From a virus: 23,837 nucleotides of DNA. This document shows positions 7,351 through 13,527 of the stretch, in pieces. Positions within the stretch are counted from its first letter, which is position 1; every line of letters starts with the position of its first letter. The notes below the pieces were generated by a model. The model worked only from the letters and a program-made list of their open reading frames with translations. It ran no database searches and was not told the origin of the DNA. The stretch covers positions 1-23,837 of IMG/VR virus record IMGVR_UViG_3300005262_000015, one strand, 5' to 3'. Made by a program: the position numbers and the translations under genes.

Positions 7351-7948
7351 TAGTGGCCTGCCCCAGCAGACGCCTGCGCAGCTGGCGCAGATGCCGATTC
7401 AGTTTCCGCAGGGCCAGCCGCCGGTTCGACAGGCGCAGTCCCCGCAGACACAGGCACAACCAGCACGGCCAGAGCCGTCAACGCTGCCGCAACAACCGGC
7501 AACGGGAGCCAATCAACCCGTGTTGAATGGAGGGGGCTATGGTGGGGCGTTTGGCAGCGTTGGAAGTGATTCAAGCGTTGGAAGTGATTCAAACAATCCG
7601 CCATCGGATCAGGGAGCGGCCGAGCCAGCTCCTTTTGGCGGCTACGCCAATCCGACGCGCGCGGAGTCGCTGGTTAATCAGGCCAAGATGAACGCCCAGA
7701 AGAAAACGATCGAAGCCGACTCAGGCGCAGGTCGCGACTTGGATGGAGGAGAACTCTACGGCTTTGCGACCACAAAACTCCCGATCTCGGAATTTCCGAT
7801 CGACGGGGGGACAGGACGGCAGTTCACAACAGACAGGCCGTTCTACGCATTTGACGGAAAGCGCTATGCGATCATCGATGCCAGCCCAGAGCGGCCGGTG
7901 ACTGTCAAAATCCCCGAGGACGGGAAGTTCTCGATAACTCGTCCTTGA
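7262..7948 (+). CDS. leader-bearing cargo protein with unassigned C-terminal domain
   Basis: 228 residues. Residues 1-30 are the leader MADYSLVPVEHQPDFENV plus SLVPVEHDPFS. Residues 36-120 are a Gln/Pro/Ala then Gly/Ser-rich linker that includes a doubled VGSDS unit encoded by an 18-base tandem repeat. Then comes PFGGYANPTRAESLVNQAKM, a motif repeated at the end of the next gene's product. The last ~80 residues (ELYGFATTKLPISEF ... RYAIIDASPERPVTVKIP) look like a small beta-rich domain of no family I know. Its neighbour is a secreted protein, so if this is a toxin it probably acts in the periplasm. It may also be a truncated structural protein. Confidence 0.65.
   Translation: MADYSLVPVEHQPDFENVSLVPVEHDPFSDSGLPQQTPAQLAQMPIQFPQGQPPVRQAQSPQTQAQPARPEPSTLPQQPATGANQPVLNGGGYGGAFGSVGSDSSVGSDSNNPPSDQGAAEPAPFGGYANPTRAESLVNQAKMNAQKKTIEADSGAGRDLDGGELYGFATTKLPISEFPIDGGTGRQFTTDRPFYAFDGKRYAIIDASPERPVTVKIPEDGKFSITRP
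7556..7591 (+). repeat. 18-base perfect tandem repeat, two units
   Basis: The unit AGCGTTGGAAGTGATTCA occurs twice without mismatch inside the linker-coding part of the cargo gene, giving the doubled SVGSDS peptide. Perfect identity suggests recent slippage. It keeps frame and only lengthens a flexible linker. Confidence 0.9.
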
Positions 7949-8019
7949 AAGGGTTGCGATATTGACGGCCGGCTTACATATCCTACTGGCTCTCTTTCCG
8001 CCAAGTATGAGGCAAACCG

Positions 8020-8958
8020 ATGTTGCGGGCAGCTCGGATTATTTTGGCACTGGCGGCGACGGTGCTCGCTCCGGTCGCGCTGGCACAAAAATCAAGCGGG
8101 TACATGGACCTGAATGATTTGAGCAGCGATTACGGTGCGCAGCTCGCTGTCTTCCGCATCGTGATTTCGAAAACCGACGCGATCTGCCCGCAGCAAACGG
8201 GACTATTTCGAATTGCGCCGAATGGCAGCGTGAGTGACATCGAGGCCATTCTCTCGTGGCCCCTCGAGTGGGTCAGCAGCGGCGGCAAGGTTATGGACCT
8301 ATCGCCCGTTCCCGCCCCCGATGACTTTACGTACCGCCGGCGTCTCGCGATGGAGGCCTGCCGCATTGATCTTGACATCACCGAGCAACAGAAACGGGAT
8401 GGCGAGTGGGTGCCGTTGTTGTCGCGACTACGACCCAATGCTCCGGAACGGCCGAGTGCCACCCCGAGTCACGCAATCGACGAGCCGCCGGCCATGTCGT
8501 CAGCCGGAATCGAGGCGTTCGATCGGCACATGCGCGCGCGGGCGCATGCGGGAAATTTACTGCAGGGATGGATCGCGACTTCGAAGGGCACGGTGGGATT
8601 TGAGGGGGCGAAAGACTGCTTCGATGCAGTTGCGACTTATCGGATCGATCAACTCGGCTTGACGCTGTTGTTTCCCGCCGGCCTGGAAGGAGAACTTAAT
8701 CGGTTCTTTATCGAGCGCGTCGACGCCGATGCCGACCACAGCACACTCTTTCTCTCGCGCGGTTCCTGCCGCGTCGGGTTTACGATCAGCGCGTCGATCT
8801 TCCGCGATGGCGTCTGGATTCCGCTCCCCATCGCGCCGCCAAGGCCGCAGCCGAGCCCGGATGCCGGCCCTGCCTTTGGCGGCTACGCCGACCCGACGCC
8901 GGCTGAGTCTCTAGCCAATCGGGCTCAGATGGAAGAGCTGATGAGAATGAGGAAATAG
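8020..8958 (+). CDS. secreted two-domain protein, candidate periplasmic immunity
   Basis: 312 residues with a standard signal peptide (residues 1-22, cut after VALA). The mature protein contains two related halves: each has a Cys (56; 190), then a second Cys in CRIDLDI or CRVGFTI (114; 240), then 13 residues later DGEWVPL or DGVWIPL. The pattern suggests an internal duplication with one disulfide per half. The C-terminus, FGGYADPTPAESLANRAQM, repeats a motif of the preceding cargo protein and looks grafted on. GAGG sits 8 bases before ATG 8020. It is the first gene after a leader cargo gene, so periplasmic protection is a fair guess. I know no family name for the halves. Confidence 0.65.
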   Translation: MLRAARIILALAATVLAPVALAQKSSGYMDLNDLSSDYGAQLAVFRIVISKTDAICPQQTGLFRIAPNGSVSDIEAILSWPLEWVSSGGKVMDLSPVPAPDDFTYRRRLAMEACRIDLDITEQQKRDGEWVPLLSRLRPNAPERPSATPSHAIDEPPAMSSAGIEAFDRHMRARAHAGNLLQGWIATSKGTVGFEGAKDCFDAVATYRIDQLGLTLLFPAGLEGELNRFFIERVDADADHSTLFLSRGSCRVGFTISASIFRDGVWIPLPIAPPRPQPSPDAGPAFGGYADPTPAESLANRAQMEELMRMRK

Positions 8959-9037
8959 CAGTCCAAGAGAAGCGACATCCAACCGGTCGGCGGTTCAACC
9001 GCAGAGCCTTGCTGGCGATTATCTTGAGGAACTTCCA

Positions 9038-9300
9038 ATGCCAGATACGACAGTTAAGTATGTCGTAATCGACCACAATCCCGGGCCGTTGACGGTGATC
9101 GTGCAGCCTTGGGCTGAGTAGGTTGTTCTTTCGTCGGATTCTCAACTATTGCTGAAGTCCTTTGCGACAGGGAAGGTGTGCTGGAAGTGGTGCCGAGCGG
9201 CAACTTCCTTACCGTATGGGTTTGGACTGGATGTCGAGCCATGCTTGTTTTGAATGGCCAGGATCTAACCTTGCCATGGCTTCTCAGGCCATCTCCTTGA
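9038..9300 (+). pseudogene. broken small gene, probable immunity relic
   Basis: A strong ribosome site (GAGGAA, 6 bases before ATG 9038) begins a frame reading MPDTTVKYVVIDHNPGPLTV and IVQPWAE, then a TAG at 9119. The same frame continues VVLSSDSQLLLKSFATGKV; then one base (a G near 9178) appears to be missing, and the shifted frame continues VLEVVPSGNFLTVWVWTGCR and ends at TGA 9298. Rejoined, it would encode a coherent protein of about 87 residues. Two independent lesions mean it is dead. The good ribosome site shows it was once expressed. Small size and setting suggest an immunity gene whose toxin has been lost. Confidence 0.7.
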
Positions 9301-9578
9301 GGTTCTTTCCCATCAACCCTCGCACGCAGAAAACTAGTTTCGAGCCGGTCTACGTCATGATGTTGGATCAGAAACCCGACTTTCCTCGGGGCCTCATACC
9401 ATTCGCCGACGATCCCTCAGGGGACATGTTTCTTTATAGTGTGAAGCCAGAGTCGTTTGGGAATATCATGTTCATTTCCCACGAAGATTATGAAGATCCT
9501 GATCGATACATTGTGTTTCTCGCCCCAACGCTGAAGCAATTTATCGAGTCTCTCACTGAACTACCTGAAGGGTTGTAG
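9276..9578 (+). pseudogene. SUKH (SMI1/KNR4-like) immunity protein, C-terminal fragment
   Basis: The frame reads FFPINPRTQ, then PRGLIPFADDPSGDMFLYSV, GNIMFISHEDYEDPDRYIVF and LAPTLKQFIESL. The order 'IPFA-D-x-x-GD-F-y-v', a short strand, then an end helix is that of the SUKH superfamily, common immunity proteins for bacterial nuclease and other toxins. A full SUKH protein has about 130-150 residues and starts with an N-terminal half that is missing here; at most 100 residues are open from ATG 9276, and the first ten overlap the neighbouring relic. It is best read as a truncated orphan immunity gene. It might still make a short protein. Confidence 0.7.
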
Positions 9579-9664
9579 TGGCAGCGGAGCGGTACGGTCT
9601 AAGGATCTGCGGGCAAGATCGTGATTGTGTGGCTCGACGCCTGTAGAATGAAGGCACGCGGGCC

Positions 9665-10003
9665 GAACGCCTGCTGAAGCAACTCCCTGCCGCACCGACC
9701 GCCGCCCGAACCAAAATTACTGGCTGTGGAGGCGCGGGCGTAGGTCGACGCCGCGCTCGCGGCGCAGCTCGGCAACAAAGAGCACAGCACGACGCGATCC
9801 ATCTCCAGGTGAAGACGCAAGGAGAGATCGAGCTCGCCAAGATCAAAGCCGCCCTCGACGCCAAGATGTCCGTGCTGGAGACGCATCTCAAGGCGGGGAT
9901 CGAAGCGGGGAAAGTGCAGCGCTCATACCCGCCGGGTGCACGCAAGGCGAGAGACGGCCACCATTATGTGCCGGACTCGAACCGTCCCGGCAAATATCTG
10001 TAA
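9665..10003 (+). pseudogene. portal C-terminal fragment, third copy (frameshifted)
   Basis: Begins with PPPEPKLLAVEARA in the portal frame, meets a TAG at 9739, and after a frame change near 9800 continues as KTQGEIELAKIKAALDAKM, LETHLKAGIEAGKVQRSYPP and RKARDGHHY up to TAA 10001. The upstream part is much more decayed than the last 200 bases. The parent gene's overlap with the leader start is gone: here the stop precedes the leader ATG by 11 bases. Confidence 0.8.
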
Positions 10004-10110
10004 GGTTGTTCCTCATGGATGACTATTCTCTGGTGCCGGTCGAGCATCAGCCGGACTTCGAGAATGTCGCTCTCGTTCCAGTCGACCACGATCCGTTCAG
10101 TGCCGATGGC
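9795..10110 (+). repeat. portal 3' end plus cargo leader repeat, copy 3
   Basis: Third copy of the repeat at 4850 and 7035. The leader reads MDDYSLVPVEHQPDFENV here, followed by ALVPVDHDPFSADG. The junction differs: an inserted GTAAGGTTGTTCC-like stretch separates portal stop and leader start. Homology again ends just after the second LVPV motif. Confidence 0.85.
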
Positions 10111-10677
10111 CTCATGCCGCAGGCGCCGGGGCCACAAGCGCAGGCTCAGCCACCGCAGACAACACCGACTTCACCAGCGCAGCCGGCGCCACTGGCCCAG
10201 CCGCAACAGCCTCATGACAGAATCGCGAGCCATGCGATGGACCAGATAGGTTCAGAAAAATGGAGCGATGATGCAGCGAAAGGATTCTACAAGGCGCATA
10301 GCAACAAATGCAACCTGTTCGTGTATGATATCCTGACCGGGGCCGGAGCGAGCCCAGGTTATCCTAACGGGTCATGGTTGTTTTCCTATCCGCCGACGGC
10401 AGGGCAATGGGCAAACCCAAACTACCCGATCCGTGGATGGCGCGTGCTGGGCCCAGAGGAAGCTCCCAGGGCGGGCGATGTCGTGACTCAGAAGATTGAC
10501 TATAGGGATGCGAGCGGGCATGTGATGATTGTTGGACCAGACGGTCACCACTTTATTGGTACAGGAACCAGCGCCGGGCAGCCGCACGGCACCATCGTGC
10601 ATATGCCGCCGCGAGATAATCTGGGCCCAGATGGCGCCTCGCATGGGCCACTCGTGTTCAGACGTTTTGGAGAGTAG
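10015..10677 (+). CDS. leader-bearing cargo protein with CHAP/NlpC-P60-like amidase domain
   Basis: 220 residues: leader (1-30), Gln/Pro/Ala linker (35-66), then a papain-like cell-wall hydrolase domain (70-220). The catalytic pattern is visible as NKCNLFVYDIL with Cys99 at the head of a helix, and SGHVMIV with His169; PRAGDVV just before is the usual strand leading to the His. Such enzymes cut amide bonds in peptidoglycan stem peptides, like the Tae amidase effectors. ATG 10015 is preferred over the in-frame TTG 10006 because it restores the leader. It lacks a signal peptide, so it needs a delivery route. The next gene starts 2 bases after its stop and encodes a secreted protein, as expected for toxin and periplasmic immunity. 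Confidence 0.8.
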   Translation: MDDYSLVPVEHQPDFENVALVPVDHDPFSADGLMPQAPGPQAQAQPPQTTPTSPAQPAPLAQPQQPHDRIASHAMDQIGSEKWSDDAAKGFYKAHSNKCNLFVYDILTGAGASPGYPNGSWLFSYPPTAGQWANPNYPIRGWRVLGPEEAPRAGDVVTQKIDYRDASGHVMIVGPDGHHFIGTGTSAGQPHGTIVHMPPRDNLGPDGASHGPLVFRRFGE

Positions 10678-10679
10678 CG

Positions 10680-11279
10680 ATGCGACGGTTGGGCCTGTGT
10701 TTGGCTTTGTGCTTTGGATACCTGGCAGCTTACTGCCCAGTGTTCGCAGACCCGGCGGATCAGCCTGATTCTAGCGTCCGAATGAGTGATTTTGCCAGGC
10801 AGGTTGTCACGGTCGATAAACAAGCCGGGCAAATCATCGCTCTGAAAGGGCTGCTTACCTACGAGCCGTTCGTCAAACTTGCCAATGAGGGGAGCAAGAA
10901 TATTGATGCATGTATTCAGTTCCTGAGCGAGCAGGGGCACACGCCGCAACAGCGAGATATCGCAATCTTGTCCATGCACAAGCTGGCTTTTCAAGACGAC
11001 GTCGTGTTTCTGAGAAAACTGGCAGAGGCGTTCGACCAAGGGCTGGTATCCCCCGTTGAACTTGGTTCGGCGGTAGCTCCAACGTGGGCGTTCTCCACTG
11101 CGCTTATCGAGAATTACACGGACGACGGCGTTCGGTCAGTTCTCAGGGAGATCGCAGCGCGAAAGGATATTCGCCCCCAAACCAGATCTATCATTGAAGG
11201 CACACTTTCCGGCCAAGCGGCCGCCGACTTGCGATGGTCCCGGTGGAATTCTGGTTCCACAAAATCTCCACCTCGCTAA
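10680..11279 (+). CDS. secreted helical protein, candidate periplasmic immunity to the amidase
   Basis: 199 residues with a signal peptide (residues 1-23, cut after VFA). The mature part is predicted helical from its sequence (KLANEGSKNIDACIQFLSEQ, VVFLRKLAEAFDQG, DDGVRSVLREIAAR). GGAGAG lies 5 bases before the ATG, inside the end of the amidase gene, so the two are co-translated. A helical periplasmic protein paired with a cell-wall amidase has the same logic as the Tae/Tai pairs of type VI secretion; I do not claim family membership. The final residues (STKSPPR) are encoded by DNA that already resembles the portal relic that follows, so the native C-terminus may have been replaced. Confidence 0.7.
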   Translation: MRRLGLCLALCFGYLAAYCPVFADPADQPDSSVRMSDFARQVVTVDKQAGQIIALKGLLTYEPFVKLANEGSKNIDACIQFLSEQGHTPQQRDIAILSMHKLAFQDDVVFLRKLAEAFDQGLVSPVELGSAVAPTWAFSTALIENYTDDGVRSVLREIAARKDIRPQTRSIIEGTLSGQAAADLRWSRWNSGSTKSPPR

Positions 11280-11360
11280 GCGTTACGTCAAGATAGCCGA
11301 GAAGAATGTGGGGCCGAATACGCTCGACGATCTTCTGGTGCCGCGGGCCGGGCGCCGTCG
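11262..11360 (+). pseudogene. portal gene internal fragment
   Basis: Aligns to portal bases about 4042-4142: the encoded VKIAEKNVGPNTLDDLLV parallels VEVAEQNAGPNTLDDLLV of the portal. The match ends near GGGCGCCGTCG. It overlaps the last codons of the preceding secreted protein and leads directly into a toxin relic, so it marks another cassette junction. Confidence 0.8.
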
Positions 11361-11369
11361 CAGGCGGTT

Positions 11370-11534
11370 CGAAAGGGAGTCAACGGGCATGGGACCGTGT
11401 TCAACCAGACCATCAATGTGACGGGAGCCAATGGCCGCACAATCCCGGTTGTCACGGGCCGGACGATCGGAAAGGACGGCGTGCCACGGCTCAATACAGC
11501 CTTTCAAAGTAAATCCAATGTTCGAGTTACATGA
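11370..11534 (+). pseudogene. toxin C-terminal relic, DUF6883-like
   Basis: A frame with no start of its own reads KGVNGHGTVFNQTINVTG, then ANGRTIPVVTG and KDGVPRLNTAF, ending at TGA 11532. The 'G-P/A-N-G-R-T' strand followed by a 'PRL-x-TA' end recalls DUF6883, a family I remember as often standing beside DUF4926 genes; the next gene is DUF4926-like, which supports this. Only about 50 residues are left. The 5' part was replaced by portal sequence. The stop overlaps the next gene's start region by 17 bases. Confidence 0.5.
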
Positions 11535-11769
11535 CGTCGTTATATTGAAGCATGAGATACCCGGGATACCGGTGCCGGCCGGTTCTCAAGGAACCATCGT
11601 GTACGTGCCTGACGGCGACCCATCAGGATTTCTGGTCGAGTTTACGGACGCGGTGGATGCATACGGTCGGGACGCGAACGGCGAGGATACGCTGGGAGTC
11701 TATCCCGTGCCCGCCGCCGATCTCAGGGAAGGCGATAATTCCTGGAAAGAAGCCAGGAAGCGTCGCTAA
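11518..11769 (+). CDS. DUF4926-like small protein, candidate antitoxin/immunity
   Basis: 83 residues from ATG 11518; a longer in-frame reading from 11431 would be shadow sequence of the toxin relic. It shows the DUF4926 pattern: LHDVVILKHEIPG at the start, PAGSQGTIVYVPDGDP (a small SH3-like turn), FLVEFTDAVDA, and an end with a VYPVPAADL strand. DUF4926 proteins are short, cytoplasmic and often lie directly downstream of a putative toxin gene. Here the start lies within the upstream relic, so it was translationally coupled. Its toxin is now truncated, leaving it as an orphan. Confidence 0.7.
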   Translation: MFELHDVVILKHEIPGIPVPAGSQGTIVYVPDGDPSGFLVEFTDAVDAYGRDANGEDTLGVYPVPAADLREGDNSWKEARKRR

Positions 11770-11777
11770 GCCCGAGT

Positions 11778-11995
11778 TCTAACGCGCATCGCGGGCCGCA
11801 CGAACCCGATCCTTTCGTCAGGGATCCGAGCGCGATCAACCGCAGGCCAGAAAATTCCAGCATCCGCAGCTACTGCCCGACCTGAAACTATTTGGCTGTG
11901 CAGGCGAGGGCAGATCGACGCGGCCCAGCAGGCGCACCCTCAGTAACAATTTGCGCCGAACAACGCGATCCGTACCCGGGTCGAGATGGGTTGGC
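11778..11995 (+). pseudogene. portal 3' region, heavily decayed fourth copy
   Basis: Follows portal bases about 4647-4880 with many changes: ACGCGCATC-x-GGGCC matches the LTRIMGHRNPD region, GATCCGAGCGCGATCAA the DPTAVN region, then CTGAAACTATTTGGCTGTG the PKLLAL region, ending in a ...GCGATCC block. Several stops break the frame. After this relic the ordinary phage gene order resumes. Confidence 0.65.
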
Positions 11996-12023
11996 GCACC
12001 GGCCCAACAACGAGGAGGAAATC

Positions 12024-12323
12024 ATGTCCGACGAGACGACACTGGAGAGGGCGGCCGCGCGGGCGGCCCGAGCCGAGGCGCTGCTCGACGACGAATTGCT
12101 GAGGGAGTCCTTCGACGCCCTCGAGCAGAGCTATGTCGCCGCTTGGCGCGCCACCGCGGTTGACGATACCGCGGGGCGCGAGAAGCTCTTCCTCGCCATC
12201 AACATCGTCGGCAAGGTGCGGGGCCATCTCGCCGGCGTGGTCGCGAACGGCAAGTTGGCGCGCGCGGAGCTGAAAGAGCTTGCGGAAACGGCAGAGCGGC
12301 GGAAGCGGTTCGGGATCATTTAG
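12024..12323 (+). CDS. small conserved phage protein of unknown function
   Basis: 99 residues, almost entirely helical and charged (RAAARAARAEALLDDELL, FLAINIVGKVRGHLAGVVAN, ELKELAETAERRKR). ATG 12024 is preceded by an ideal AGGAGGAA, the best ribosome site in the window. It looks like a small protein I remember near portal and capsid genes of other alphaproteobacterial prophages; no function is known to me. A scaffold-like or packaging role is possible from its helical character, but this is inference. It marks where the core phage genes continue after the cargo array. Confidence 0.7.
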   Translation: MSDETTLERAAARAARAEALLDDELLRESFDALEQSYVAAWRATAVDDTAGREKLFLAINIVGKVRGHLAGVVANGKLARAELKELAETAERRKRFGII

Positions 12324-12414
12324 CTGTTGCAACCAAAGCGAGAGTGGTGCAGGATGTTCCTTGTTTGTTCTTTGGAAGCTGGCACATCGCTTTGCCTAAC
12401 AGTTGAGTGATTTC

Positions 12415-13527
12415 ATGCGGTTCTGGCCGATTGATCTTGATCTGCGCTGTTCGCTTTTCTTGGCTGCGTTTGCGTTGCTTGCCCCGACGACGGCGTGCCG
12501 CGCCGAAGGAGCTTTGCCTGCCCCGCCAGCCAAGCCTCCGGTCGTTCCGACCTTCGAGAAATTGCCGCATGCGCCGTTGCCCAAGGGCGACTTCATCGGG
12601 TGGTGCGGGGATCGGGAGCGTTATCTGCTCGCGACGGATGGTGAGTATATCGACGCATACGATGGAAGCACGAAGATCTCCGCCCCGTCTCCCACAGGGT
12701 CCAGATGGACCCAATGCGGAGCGGACGGCAAGTACATCGTTTTTCCTGAGGAGGACGCCGGACGCGTGAGGAAGTTCGAGCTCGAGACCGGCAAGAGCGC
12801 GATCCTGGCGACGTACGACAGCCGGTCACGTCGGGAGATCGGCATGGCATTCTCCCCAGACATGAAGACCGTGGTGTCGGACCAGCCGCTGCAGTTGACG
12901 GCGGAGGCTGGACAGTTGCGCACGATCATCGTGCCCGGGACGGTCGGGCAGCCGGTCTATAAAATCGTTTGGTCTCCCGACAGCTCGAAATTCTTCGTGG
13001 CTCACGCCGATACAGTCGATGTCCTGGACGCGCAGGGCAAGAGGATCGGAGGTGGCAAGATTCGAAAGCTTGCGGGTGTAACCTCGGGGTGGTTTGACGT
13101 TGAACAGAAGTCACTATTTCTGTTTCTCGTGTCGGACGACATTCAGGGCATCGGCAATCTCGTGAGATGCCGCATCGCGGATTGGCGATGTGTGCAACTG
13201 AAGGAGCGCGTTGAGCAGGCCGCGGGCGGTGGCAAGGGATTAATGGGCATCGTCGTTCCGATCGACCGCCCGAAGCTGCCTGACGACGATTCAAGCGTTC
13301 CCTACCAGCGCTACGCGGCGGAGCTTCGCGACAATTCGTTTCGTCTGTTGGCTCGCCAGGAGTTTACCCGGGCAGCCGGTCAAACCAGCCCTCGGCTGTA
13401 TGTGTCCCCAACGGGCGCTACGGCGGTGCTGTCTTGGTGGCTGACGGAGCGGGCGAAATGTCCCGATGCCGCCAACGACAAATGCCAACCTGGATGGATA
13501 CTGGATATCGGAAAGGCCATTAAATGA
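12415..13527 (+). CDS. secreted beta-propeller-like protein
   Basis: 370 residues with a signal peptide (cut near residue 30, after CRA). The mature part has repeated WD40/PD40-like strand motifs: GMAFSPDMKTVVSD, KIVWSPDSSKFFVA followed by DTVDVLDAQGKRI, and RLYVSPTGATAVLSWW, so a beta-propeller is likely. Six Cys occur, probably as periplasmic disulfides (for example KCPDAANDKC near the end). ATG 12415 is preferred over the in-frame TTG 12403. Its stop overlaps the start of the M23 gene by ATGA. A secreted protein made together with a wall-cutting enzyme could be its protector, with the order reversed compared with the other cassettes. Confidence 0.65.
   Translation: MRFWPIDLDLRCSLFLAAFALLAPTTACRAEGALPAPPAKPPVVPTFEKLPHAPLPKGDFIGWCGDRERYLLATDGEYIDAYDGSTKISAPSPTGSRWTQCGADGKYIVFPEEDAGRVRKFELETGKSAILATYDSRSRREIGMAFSPDMKTVVSDQPLQLTAEAGQLRTIIVPGTVGQPVYKIVWSPDSSKFFVAHADTVDVLDAQGKRIGGGKIRKLAGVTSGWFDVEQKSLFLFLVSDDIQGIGNLVRCRIADWRCVQLKERVEQAAGGGKGLMGIVVPIDRPKLPDDDSSVPYQRYAAELRDNSFRLLARQEFTRAAGQTSPRLYVSPTGATAVLSWWLTERAKCPDAANDKCQPGWILDIGKAIK

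Noticed and set aside
7262-7948. Calling the C-terminal domain of this cargo protein a nuclease
   Set aside because: No catalytic pattern (for example HNH, PD-ExK) can be read in the last 80 residues, so no activity is claimed.
9119-9180. Programmed stop readthrough or frameshift in the small gene at 9038
   Set aside because: A plain TAG and a missing G in a GGTG(G)TG run, with no slippery site or structure; simple decay is the better reading.
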